A stretch of DNA of 29,937 nucleotides, taken from assembly GCA_965602635.1 (NCBI GenBank), contig CBFCZU010000017.1:1-29937 (forward strand), written 5' to 3'. Positions 23,351 through 29,937 of the stretch are shown here, one piece after another. The notes under the pieces were generated by a model. It saw only the letters and a list, made by a program, of their open reading frames with translations. It did no database searches and was not told where the DNA came from. Source of the DNA: CBFCZU01 sp965602635. GTDB lineage: Bacteria; Planctomycetota; Phycisphaerae; SM23-33. Every line of letters begins with the position of its first letter. Positions within the stretch are counted from its first letter, which is position 1. The position numbers were made by a program, and so were the translations under genes.

Positions 23351-23676
23351 CTTCGGCACTCGCGCCGGCTCTGTCCCCGAGCGCCCCGCGCACTGCGACC
23401 CTCTAGCCCGGATATTTCACCACAGACCTGCCTGCCTGCCCACCGGCCGGCAGGCGGGCCGGCAGGCAGGGGTCACAGAGGTCACAGAACTGTTTCTCTT
23501 ATAAACAGTTACAAGCGATCTGTCCGGCTTCGCGAAATGACACTCTGTTTCTTCTGGTCATGGGGTCTGGACAGGAACATACACAGGGGGCTCCATGACC
23601 CACGGGGCGCCAACGAGATATATCCAATGAGCCCTCCGAGAACTCTGTGGCCTCAGTGGTTCATGAGAAATGCAGT
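23351..23676. other. Repeat-rich intergenic region
   Basis: No gene is visible. The region holds a large inverted repeat at 23425-23474, a perfect 8-bp hairpin AACTGTTT/AAACAGTT at 23488-23510, and CACAGAGGTCACAGA-type wording at about 23474-23490. That wording recurs in inverted orientation as CTCTGTGGCCTCAGTGGTTC at 23644-23663. Confidence 0.7.
23425..23474. repeat. GC-rich inverted repeat (CCTGCC/GGCAGG units)
   Basis: The left arm is built of CCTG units (23427-23440) and the right arm is GGCAGGCAGG (23461-23470), with nested CCGGCC/GGCCGG pairing inside. The repeated units allow the arms to slip in register. It resembles interspersed intergenic elements common in planctomycete-type genomes. 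Confidence 0.7.
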
Positions 23677-24711
23677 CTAGCGGTACTTCGCCTTCAGCGC
23701 CTTGCCGGCGGCGGCGGAGCGGCAGGCCAGGTCGATCACGTGAACCGGGCGGCGGGCCCACTGGGGGGTGATCACCAGCTTCGTCCCGCGCCGCAGGTGG
23801 TCGGCGATGTTCCGGTAGAACCGCTCGTGCTGTGACGGCGGGTTGGCACCCTTCCGCGTGACCGTCGAGCCGTCGCGGCCGTGGGTGATCAGCTCGTACG
23901 TCCGGTAGTCGAAGACGTACGTCCCCTTCGTGCCGGTGATCTCCACCTGGCCGCCCTTGGGCTTCGAGTCGAGCTGCGTAATCATCAGGCTCGACCAGGC
24001 ACCGCCGGCGTACCGCACGACCGCGTAGGACTCGTCCTCGAAGGTGTCGGCCTTCCACGCCGTCCTGGGCGCCCAGAAGCCTTTCTTGGCGAACCCGGCC
24101 ACCTCGACGATCGGCGAGTCGATGATCTGGAAGGTGTACTCCATGAGGTGCACGCCCCAGTCGTAGAGGATGCCGCCGGAGATGGTCTTGCTGGACCGCC
24201 ACCAGTTGCGGGGCTTGCCCCATGAGCCCATGTGTGCCTCGACGCGGACGACCTGGCCGATGGCGCGGGAGCGGACGGTCTTGACGGCCTGGATGATGCA
24301 CCCGTCCCAGTGGCGGTTGTGGTAGGTCGAGAGCAGGCGGCGGCCCTTCCGCGCGGCGGCGATCATCCGGTCGCACTCGGCCGTGGTTATGGCGAATGGT
24401 TTCTCGACGACGACGTGCCGGCCGGCACGGAGGCACTGAACCGCCAGCGCGGCGTGCGTGTTGTGCGGCGTGATGATCGCCACCACGTCCACCGCCGAGC
24501 GGCGCAGCATCTGGGCGGCCGAGGGGTAGGTCTCGATGCCCGGGAACTCCTCGGCCGCGGCCTTGAGCCGCCGCGGGTCGGTGTCTGCCACGGCCGTGGG
24601 CGTCATCCCCACCGCCGCCATCTCCTGCAAGTGACCCTTGCCCATGCCGAACGCGCCGCCGTAGCCGATCACGCCGGCCTTGATCTCGCTGGTCCTTCGC
24701 CTCGCCGCCAT
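23677..24711 (-). CDS. Gfo/Idh/MocA-family oxidoreductase (344 aa)
   Basis: An NAD(P)-dependent dehydrogenase of the glucose-fructose oxidoreductase / inositol dehydrogenase family, which typically oxidises sugars, sugar acids or cyclitols. The N-terminal strand IKAGVIGYGGAFGMG is the Rossmann dinucleotide loop (slightly extended), DVVAIITPHNTHA follows, and VVVEKPFAITTAECDRMIAA contains the catalytic-site Lys of EKP. SGGILYDWGVHLMEYTFQI is the second conserved family motif, with the His that lies near the substrate. No Tat or Sec signal is present, so it is cytoplasmic. AAGGAGG lies about 9 bases before ATG 24711. It diverges from the DUF985 gene across overlapping promoters. Substrate not predictable. 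Confidence 0.9.
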   Translation of the reverse strand: MAARRRTSEIKAGVIGYGGAFGMGKGHLQEMAAVGMTPTAVADTDPRRLKAAAEEFPGIETYPSAAQMLRRSAVDVVAIITPHNTHAALAVQCLRAGRHVVVEKPFAITTAECDRMIAAARKGRRLLSTYHNRHWDGCIIQAVKTVRSRAIGQVVRVEAHMGSWGKPRNWWRSSKTISGGILYDWGVHLMEYTFQIIDSPIVEVAGFAKKGFWAPRTAWKADTFEDESYAVVRYAGGAWSSLMITQLDSKPKGGQVEITGTKGTYVFDYRTYELITHGRDGSTVTRKGANPPSQHERFYRNIADHLRRGTKLVITPQWARRPVHVIDLACRSAAAGKALKAKYR

Positions 24712-24746
24712 AGGAGCTGCCTCCTTCAGTAAAGGGTGATTGAGGC

Positions 24747-24775
24747 TGTATACTGAGCCGCCCCGGATCGATCAA
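24747..24775 (-). promoter_or_regulatory. Promoter of the Gfo/Idh gene, overlapping a plus-strand -10
   Basis: On the minus strand: TTGATC (24770-24775), a 17-base spacer and TATACA (24747-24752). On the plus strand the same bases contain TATACT (24749-24754), a five-of-six -10 for the DUF985 gene with a weak -35. The two directions would compete for polymerase. Confidence 0.5.
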
Positions 24776-24807
24776 GGGCGAAATCCGCCCGCATGGGAGG
24801 CGCCGAC

Positions 24808-25305
24808 ATGACGGCTGACCAAATCATACGGCTGCTGGCTCTGGAGCCGCTGGAGATGGAGGGCGGCTACTTCCGCGAGACCTACCGCAGCGCCGAGTCA
24901 GTCGCGGCGTCGGCCCTGCCCGACCGCTACGGCGGGGCGCGGAGCTTCGCCACGGCCATCTATTACCTGCTCACGCCCGACGTCTGCTCGCGGCTGCACC
25001 GGCTGGCCAGCGACGAGGTGTTCCACTTCTACCTGGGCGACGCCGTGACGATGCTCCAGATTCACCCGGCCGGGCGGTGCGAGGTGCTCACCCTCGGGCC
25101 TGACGTCGCCGCCGGGCAGCGCGTGCAGGTTGTCGTCCCGCGCGGCGTCTGGCAGGGCTGTCTGCTGGCTGGCGGAGGCGGCTTCGCCCTGATGGGCACC
25201 ACCGTCGCCCCAGGCTTCGAGCGCGCCGACTACGAGGGCGCCGACCGCGACTCGCTGATCGCCGCCCACCCGGAGGTGAGAGGGCTCATAGAGAGGCTGA
25301 CCTGA
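24808..25305 (+). CDS. DUF985 / cupin_5 family protein (165 aa)
   Basis: EGGYFRETYRS near the N-terminus, FATAIYYLLTP, LHRLASDEVFHFYLGDAVTM and VPRGVWQGC are the family landmarks of this cupin-fold group, whose function is generally not established (some members resemble sugar-isomerase or sulfur-compound-binding cupins). I chose ATG 24808 because GGGAGG lies 7 bases upstream; an in-frame ATG at 24793 lacks a site. Its TGA abuts the convergent truB stop with no intervening bases. Confidence 0.88.
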   Translation: MTADQIIRLLALEPLEMEGGYFRETYRSAESVAASALPDRYGGARSFATAIYYLLTPDVCSRLHRLASDEVFHFYLGDAVTMLQIHPAGRCEVLTLGPDVAAGQRVQVVVPRGVWQGCLLAGGGGFALMGTTVAPGFERADYEGADRDSLIAAHPEVRGLIERLT

Positions 25306-26175
25306 TCAGCCGACGGGGGCGGCGAAGACCTTGACCGGGCTGAGCGTGCCGCGGTCGTTGGAGGCGACGGCTATCGCCAGAAGCTTTCCGCCCGCGTCGA
25401 TGACGGCGACCTGCCCGTCGGGGGTCGGGGCAGGCAAGGCGATCCGCATTCCGCCGGCCAGGGCCCGCGCCTCGTCAGCACTTGCGGTCACTGTCGGCAG
25501 GTGTCTCACCGCGGCGATCGGCTCGATGAGGTGCTCTTCGGGCCTGAGGCCATCCAGCGTCACCGACTCGGCCAGGACGAACCCGCCGACGGCGGTGCGG
25601 GTCAGGGCCGAGCAGTACCCGCCCAGGCCGAGCGCCACCCCGAGGTCGCGGGCGAGGGCGCGGATATAGGTGCCGCTGCCGCAGGTCACGTCGATCCTCA
25701 GGCGGGGGAACTCGTAGCCCAGCAGGTCGATCGCGTGGACGGTGACGGTCCTGGCCGGCAGGTCGGGGGCCTGTCCGCGGCGGGCGAGCTTGTATGCCCG
25801 GCGTCCGGCGACGTGCACGGCCGAGTGGGCGGGGGGGACCTGGCTGATCTCGCCGACGAAGCCGGCGAGCGCCTCGCGGACGGCCGCCTCGGGCGGGGCG
25901 GAGGCGGGCGTCTGTGCGATCTCGCCTTCCGGGTCGTCGGTCGTGCTTCTCGCCCCCAGCGTGACCTCGGCGACGTAGCGCTTCGCCTGGGCCTGGACGT
26001 ACTGGGCCAGTCTGGTGGCCGGGCCCACGCAGACGACCAGCACGCCCTCGGCGAAGGGGTCGAGCGTCCCGGCGTGGCCGACCTTGACCTTCCGCCCGAG
26101 CTGTCGGCGGACCGACGCCACCACGTCGTGGCTGGTCGGCCCCGGCGGCTTGCGGATGTTGAGGAAGCCGAACAT
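25306..26175 (-). CDS. truB: tRNA pseudouridine(55) synthase (289 aa)
   Basis: TruB converts U55 in the T loop of most tRNAs to pseudouridine. MFGFLNIRKPPGPTSHDVV, KVGHAGTLDPFAEGVL (catalytic Asp39), KRYVAEVTLG, PPAHSAVHVAGRRAYKLAR and CGSGTYIRALARDLG follow the family order. The C-terminal part after about residue 240 is a short PUA-like tail. The frame is open for 323 codons upstream, but family alignment puts the start at Met 26175; GGGCGGGAG is directly adjacent, which is an unusually tight ribosome-binding site. No rbfA, infB or rpsO, its common partners, are present here. Confidence 0.93.
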   Translation of the reverse strand: MFGFLNIRKPPGPTSHDVVASVRRQLGRKVKVGHAGTLDPFAEGVLVVCVGPATRLAQYVQAQAKRYVAEVTLGARSTTDDPEGEIAQTPASAPPEAAVREALAGFVGEISQVPPAHSAVHVAGRRAYKLARRGQAPDLPARTVTVHAIDLLGYEFPRLRIDVTCGSGTYIRALARDLGVALGLGGYCSALTRTAVGGFVLAESVTLDGLRPEEHLIEPIAAVRHLPTVTASADEARALAGGMRIALPAPTPDGQVAVIDAGGKLLAIAVASNDRGTLSPVKVFAAPVG

Positions 26176-26319
26176 CTCCCGCCCATTCTGGTCCGCAACT
26201 GCCCGATCTTCGAGCATTTTCCGGCCGGAGGGGCGCCTCTTCGCCAGGCGGGCTAATGCCCAAGCGGCCTGTGGCCCGATACATAGGACTGTTCCGGAGA
26301 AGATGTCCCGAGTGCCGCC

Positions 26320-26793
26320 ATGGACAATTCCCCAGACATCGTGGCCGGCCCGCCCGAGACCAGGCGTGGCCGGAAGTTCTTCACCCTCGATGAGGCCCAA
26401 CGGGCCCTGGCGCTGGTCCGCCGCATCGTTGCGGACATAGTGGCCGAGTATCCGCACCTGCTCGAATTGCAGGAGATGCTCGAGGGGCTCCAGCAGTCCG
26501 GCCCGGTCACGGAGATCCGCCGGCTCCAGCGTCAGATCGCCGCCTCGGTGTCGAAGTTGCAGGACTACGCCGCGGAGCTGGACGAGATAGGGGTGGAGAT
26601 CCGCGACTTCACCCGCGGGGTGGTGGATTTTTCGGCCATCCAGGACGGGCGCGAGGTCAAGCTCTGCTGGCGGTTCGGCGAGCCGCAGATCAGGCACTGG
26701 CACGAGGTCGGGGCGGGGGTGGGCGACCGCAAGCTGATCGGCGGGTCCCGCCCGGCCGCCCGGTCGGCACCGCGTAAGCTGGAACGGTCGTAG
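26320..26793 (+). CDS. DUF2203-family protein (157 aa)
   Basis: FTLDEAQRALALVRRIVADI is the opening helix of DUF2203, and EIGVEIRDFTRGVVDFSAIQ followed by EVKLCWRFGEPQIRHWHEV is the strongly conserved C-terminal family block. A coiled-coil-like middle (ELQEMLEGLQ and IRRLQRQIAASVSKLQDYA) links them. Function is unknown; it is a small cytoplasmic protein. It diverges from truB across about 145 bases. The final 20 residues are Arg/Ser/Pro-rich and variable. Confidence 0.85.
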   Translation: MDNSPDIVAGPPETRRGRKFFTLDEAQRALALVRRIVADIVAEYPHLLELQEMLEGLQQSGPVTEIRRLQRQIAASVSKLQDYAAELDEIGVEIRDFTRGVVDFSAIQDGREVKLCWRFGEPQIRHWHEVGAGVGDRKLIGGSRPAARSAPRKLERS

Positions 26794-26920
26794 GGGTCGC
26801 GCCGGCGGGCTCCGCCGCCACTGGCCTTCCAGGCGGCTCCCGCGGCGCGCACAGCTCAACTCGGGCCCGCATCCTGCCGATATCCCGCGCGTTGGAGGCT
26901 GGGGAGACGCGAGGGACACT

Positions 26921-28114
26921 ATGAACGAACAGCCGGCAGCGGGGCAGCCGGTCGCGTCGGAACAGGGGCAGATGCTCCAGGGCCTGTTGCGAACGAGCAT
27001 CGACTTGGGCTCCATGCGCGACCGCCAGGAGCTGCTGGAGCGGATCCTCTCCGAGGCCCGGCGGCTGAGCGGGGCCGAGGCGGGCAGCCTGTACGTCCGC
27101 GCCGGCGACCAACTTGAGTTCGCGCTCGCCCAGAACGACGCCATCGACGTCTCCGAGATCGCCCGGACCTACCTCGGGCATCGGCTGAAGATCGACACCC
27201 GCTCGCTGGCGGGCTTCGTCGCCCACACCGGGCGGGGGCTCAACATCCCCGATTCGTACCACCTCGCGCCCGGCACGCCGTTCAGGATGAACCGCGACTT
27301 CGACGCCGCCAGCGGCTACACCACCGCCAGCATCCTGGCCCTGCCGCTGACCTGCCCCGACGGGGAAGTGGTGGGCGTGCTGGAGCTGATCAACCGCCTC
27401 GATCCCGCCGGGGGGCGCGTCCCATTCCCCGACAAGGACTCCGCCGCCCTGACGTCGCTGGCTACCCTGGCGGCGGTGAACGTCCACAACGCCCTGCTGA
27501 TCGAGGAGCTGATGGAGGCGCGCCTGGACACCATCATGCGGCTGAGCGTCGCCGCCGAGTTCCGCGACAAGGGCACGGCCAGGCACATCAACCGCATCAG
27601 CGGCCTGAGCGCCCTGATCTTCGAGACGCTGGGGCTGGGCGCCGAGCAGGTCGAGATGATCCGCCACGCCAGCCCAATGCACGACATAGGCAAGATCGCC
27701 GTTCCCGACTCGATCCTGCTCAAGCCGGGAAAGCTCACCGCCGAGGAGCGGCGGATCGTCGAGACGCACAGCGTCGTCGGGGCGCAGATCCTGGGCGACC
27801 CCAAGAACGAGCTGATGGCCATGGCCCGTGACATCGCCCTGAGCCACCACGAGCGATGGGACGGCAAGGGCTACCCCCACCGCCTGGGCGGGGTGAAGAT
27901 CCCCCTTCCGGCCAGGGCCGTCTGCCTGGCCGACGTCTTCGACGCACTCGCCTCCGAGCGCTGCTACAAGCAGGCCTTTCCCATGGGCCAGGTCATCGAC
28001 ATCATCCGCTCCGAGAAGGGCGGGCACTTCGACCCGAGGATGGTGGAGGCCTTCCTGGAGGTCACCGACCGGTTCATCGCGACGTATCAGGGCGAGCAAC
28101 TCGCCCCGGATTGA
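26921..28114 (+). CDS. GAF and HD-GYP domain protein, predicted c-di-GMP phosphodiesterase (397 aa)
   Basis: Residues of roughly 30-195 form a GAF sensory domain (EAGSLYVRAGDQLEFALAQN, LPLTCPDGEVVGVLELINRL). Residues of roughly 200-390 form HD-GYP: MHDIGKIAVPDSILLKPGKL (His254-Asp255), THSVVGAQIL, LSHHERWDGKGYP (GYP at 317-319) and ARAVCLADVFDALASERCYK. HD-GYP enzymes hydrolyse cyclic di-GMP to pGpG or GMP and lower its cellular level. All metal and GYP residues I can identify are retained, so it is probably active. No membrane segment is visible, so it is cytosolic and the GAF domain presumably senses a small ligand. GAGGG lies 5 bases before ATG 26921. Its neighbours do not reveal the output. 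Confidence 0.93.
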   Translation: MNEQPAAGQPVASEQGQMLQGLLRTSIDLGSMRDRQELLERILSEARRLSGAEAGSLYVRAGDQLEFALAQNDAIDVSEIARTYLGHRLKIDTRSLAGFVAHTGRGLNIPDSYHLAPGTPFRMNRDFDAASGYTTASILALPLTCPDGEVVGVLELINRLDPAGGRVPFPDKDSAALTSLATLAAVNVHNALLIEELMEARLDTIMRLSVAAEFRDKGTARHINRISGLSALIFETLGLGAEQVEMIRHASPMHDIGKIAVPDSILLKPGKLTAEERRIVETHSVVGAQILGDPKNELMAMARDIALSHHERWDGKGYPHRLGGVKIPLPARAVCLADVFDALASERCYKQAFPMGQVIDIIRSEKGGHFDPRMVEAFLEVTDRFIATYQGEQLAPD

Positions 28115-28126
28115 GTGCCCGCGGGC

Positions 28127-28174
28127 CTGCCGCCGGGCGGCAGCGGGCGAGTCCTGTGCCAGAGCAGCAGGACT
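28127..28174 (+). repeat. Two successive hairpins after the HD-GYP gene
   Basis: CTGCCGC/GCGGCAG (28127-28143, 3-base loop) is followed by AGTCCTG/CAGGACT (28150-28174, 11-base loop). Neither has a T-run, so they are listed as repeats. They could still slow or end transcription before the next gene. Confidence 0.6.
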
Positions 28175-28230
28175 TAGGCCCATTCGTGCAGAGGAGATGT
28201 TGTCAAAAGGAAGCTGATAGGGAGAATCCA

Positions 28231-28806
28231 ATGAAGAGCAACGTCGCAGTCTGGTTCGTCGGCGGGCTCGTGTGTGGACTGGGCTCGCTACTGCTGGCGC
28301 TGGCGATTATCAGCGGACCATCTCAGGCTCCGGCCTCGCCTCCGCCCCAGAGCATCGACGACACGCGCGTGGGCAAGGCCGTCCTCCGATTCGTCGAAGA
28401 GCTGATCGCCGAAAGGGAGGTCGGCAGGAACGACGCCGCCCGCGCCCCGCTGAAGAGCGACCTGCAGACCGTGCGGAGCCAGATCGAACTGTACAGGGTC
28501 CAGCATAACGACCGCGCGCCCGGCGTGGACACCGACGGCCGGTTCCCCCCGGGGCTGTTCGTCTCGCAGATGACGCGCCAGACGAAGGTCAACGGGGAAG
28601 TCTGGTCCGGTCAGGGCCGGCGCGCCGACTACACGTTCGGGCCCTATCTTTATAGTATGCCTGCCAACCCGTTCGTCAAAGGCCCGGCCGCATCCAGGGT
28701 CTCCGGCGGCCAAGGGCCGCCCCCGGGCGACGGTTCGACCGGATGGTACTTCAACACCCGCACGGGCAAGTTCTCCGCCAACGACCCGGACAACAGGAAC
28801 ATGTGA
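28231..28806 (+). CDS. Membrane-anchored protein with pseudopilin-like (GspG-type) domain (191 aa)
   Basis: ATG 28231 follows GGGAG by about 7 bases. Residues 5-27 are one membrane segment (VAVWFVGGLVCGLGSLLLAL), then a Pro/Ala linker. LKSDLQTVRSQIELYRVQHN matches the helix of type II secretion major-pseudopilin (GspG-like) proteins, which in planctomycetes often reads almost identically. The later YTFGPYLYSMPANPFVKG and GWYFNTRTGKFSAND follow the usual C-terminal strand pattern. What is missing is the prepilin leader with its GFTLIE peptidase site; the membrane helix is not of pilin type. It is therefore probably a fixed membrane protein that borrows the pseudopilin globular fold, perhaps an accessory of a secretion or pilus machine. 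That is inference. Confidence 0.8.
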   Translation: MKSNVAVWFVGGLVCGLGSLLLALAIISGPSQAPASPPPQSIDDTRVGKAVLRFVEELIAEREVGRNDAARAPLKSDLQTVRSQIELYRVQHNDRAPGVDTDGRFPPGLFVSQMTRQTKVNGEVWSGQGRRADYTFGPYLYSMPANPFVKGPAASRVSGGQGPPPGDGSTGWYFNTRTGKFSANDPDNRNM

Positions 28807-28945
28807 GCCCGCCGCCTGTCAGGCTGACGGGCAGATGAACGACCGGGCTGTCGGCGCTTCGCCCGGCTGGTGTTGGCGTGCTCAGCTTCAGTAAGCATGT
28901 TACGCCGCATCCACACCCGCGTCCACAGGCGCGCCGATTCTCGGC

Positions 28946-28974
28946 TTGACATTCCTCCCGCACCGCGGTACCGT
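28946..28974 (+). promoter_or_regulatory. Possible argG promoter
   Basis: A perfect -35 TTGACA (28946-28951), a 17-base spacer and a weak -10 TACCGT (28969-28974). It would give a leader of about 190 bases before argG. Confidence 0.45.
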
Positions 28975-29032
28975 TCAGTGCGTATTACTCGAGTTTACCA
29001 TGCAGACGGCGACCAACCGCAACCAGGACGCA

Positions 29033-29082
29033 CCGTCGCGTGCACTTCGCCTGAGGCGACGGGCCTCCGTTCGCTGAGGCCC
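29033..29082 (+). promoter_or_regulatory. Tandem hairpins in the argG leader
   Basis: The 7-bp stem CCGTCGC (29033-29039) / GCGACGG (29056-29062) and the 7-bp stem GGGCCTC (29061-29067) / GAGGCCC (29076-29082) share two bases. A small TCGCC/GGCGA stem also nests inside the first. I do not recognise a named riboswitch or T-box. No T-run follows the second stem. Confidence 0.35.
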
Positions 29083-29173
29083 ACGCCAAAACCCTTGCCC
29101 TGCGCCCCTGATTTGTCTTTCATTGACCCTTCTCTCATCCCAGAATCTGTATTGACGCGAAGGAGAGATCAAG

Positions 29174-29937
29174 ATGCACGAGAAGATAAAGAAGATCGTG
29201 CTGGCATACTCCGGCGGGCTCGACACCTCGGTGATCCTGCCGTGGCTCAAGGACCGCTACAGCGGGGCGAAGGTCGTCGCCTTCGCCGCAGACCTCGGCC
29301 AGGGCGATGAGGAACTCGGCGGCATCAAGAAGAAGGCCCTCTCCAGCGGGGCAGACAAGTGCGTGGTGGCGGACCTGCGAAAGGAGTTCGCCGAGCAATG
29401 GTGCTTCAAGATGCTCGCCGCCGGAGCGGTGTACGAGCACGAGTACCTGCTGGGCACCTCCATCGCCCGCCCGCTGATCGCCAAGGCACAGGTCGCCTGC
29501 GCGAAACAGGAGAAGGCCGACGCCGTCGCACACGGCGCGACCGGCAAGGGCAACGACCAGGTCCGCTTCGAGCTTACCTACATGGCCCTGGCGCCGAAGC
29601 TGGCGATCATCTCGCCGTGGAAGGACCCGTCGTTCGAGCTGACCAGCCGGGAGGCGGCGGTTGAGTACGCCAAGGCCCGCGGCATCCCCATCGCCCAGAC
29701 GAAGAAGAAGATCTACTCCCGCGACCGCAACCTCTGGCACATCAGCCACGAGGGCGCCGACCTCGAGGACCCGGCCAACGAGCCGCGGGACGACCTTTGG
29801 GTGATGTCGGTGCCGGTCGCCAAGGCACCCAGCCGCCCGGGATACGTGCGGGTCGACTTCGTCAAGGGCGTGCCGGTGGCGCTGGACGGCGTCCGCCTGG
29901 CCGGCCACGAGCTGGTCGCGCGGCTCAACAAGCTCGG
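29174..29937 (+). CDS. argG: Argininosuccinate synthase, N-terminal part (cut by window end)
   Basis: ArgG condenses citrulline and aspartate with ATP to give argininosuccinate in arginine biosynthesis. KIKKIVLAYSGGLDTSVILP contains the ATP pyrophosphatase loop SGGLDTS, then YEHEYLLGTSIARPLIAK, ADAVAHGATGKGNDQVRFEL and SREAAVEYAKARGIPI follow the family order. AAGGAGAG lies 7 bases before ATG 29174. About 254 of an expected 400 residues are inside the window; the frame is open to the last base. It is preceded by a long leader with hairpins. Confidence 0.95.
   Translation, partial: MHEKIKKIVLAYSGGLDTSVILPWLKDRYSGAKVVAFAADLGQGDEELGGIKKKALSSGADKCVVADLRKEFAEQWCFKMLAAGAVYEHEYLLGTSIARPLIAKAQVACAKQEKADAVAHGATGKGNDQVRFELTYMALAPKLAIISPWKDPSFELTSREAAVEYAKARGIPIAQTKKKIYSRDRNLWHISHEGADLEDPANEPRDDLWVMSVPVAKAPSRPGYVRVDFVKGVPVALDGVRLAGHELVARLNKL

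Larger units (their letters stand above)
28807..29173. other. argG upstream region with structured leader candidate
   Basis: No gene is visible in these 367 bases. They hold a promoter candidate (28946-28974) and, downstream of it, strong hairpins CCGTCGC/GCGACGG (29033-29062) and GGGCCTC/GAGGCCC (29061-29082), which overlap by two bases. Confidence 0.55.

Noticed and set aside
23488..23510. Intrinsic terminator for the membrane protein gene
   Set aside because: The hairpin is perfect, but it lies about 140 bases beyond the stop and has no T-run on either side.
26176..27144. An N-terminal extension of truB (612-codon frame)
   Set aside because: The extension is antisense to DUF2203 and the start of the HD-GYP gene and looks unlike any TruB domain; family alignment starts at 26175.
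1..29937. CRISPR array, insertion sequence or prophage genes
   Set aside because: I saw no regularly spaced repeats, transposase, integrase or phage structural genes on either strand.

Overview
The window is GC-rich, densely coded bacterial DNA. It most resembles a planctomycete, probably of the Phycisphaerae/Sedimentisphaerales type. The grounds are a sulfatase beside paired glycosidases, a URO-D-family protein, a Gfo/Idh dehydrogenase, an AGE-family epimerase, DUF985 and DUF2203 genes, a pseudopilin-like protein, and scattered intergenic palindromes. This assignment is inferred from gene content and is not proven.

Layout. At 1-890 there are a small unknown ORF and a FlgM-like anti-sigma gene. 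At 1352-2775 a 154-bp direct repeat (promoter plus the 5' part of tRNA-Leu) brackets a lipoprotein aspartyl protease gene: the right copy is a complete tRNA-Leu(GAG), the left copy a truncated remnant. From 9844 down to 2797 a minus-strand operon encodes two large secreted GH42-like proteins and a sulfatase. PEP carboxykinase (9985-11856) has its own promoter and terminator. From 15293 down to 12053 on the minus strand lie a DUF2617-like gene, a repeat-containing lipoprotein, KDPG aldolase and an amidohydrolase. An exported AGE-family enzyme diverges at 15436. A URO-D-family gene (minus) diverges from aroA-aroC (plus). These are followed by hicB, a stop-less hicA, a secreted barrel-plus-TPR protein and a polytopic membrane protein. 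A repeat-rich gap (23351-23676) precedes a Gfo/Idh dehydrogenase, a DUF985 cupin, truB, DUF2203, a GAF/HD-GYP protein, a pseudopilin-like protein and argG, which runs off the window end.

Functionally, the sulfatase, glycosidases, epimerase, KDPG aldolase and dehydrogenase fit the breakdown of sulfated or modified polysaccharides, with PEPCK at the gluconeogenic node. aroA/aroC and argG are biosynthetic housekeeping, and truB is RNA modification.

The most notable observations are these. AroA has isoleucine and phenylalanine where E. coli has Thr97 and Pro101. AroC has Tyr in place of the catalytic His of GESHG, next to a small insertion. A protease islet sits at a partially duplicated tRNA-Leu. 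A hicA toxin frame lacks a stop codon and reads into the next gene. A pseudopilin-like domain is carried on a plain membrane anchor. I saw no CRISPR array, no complete insertion sequence, no integrase and no clear defence island.
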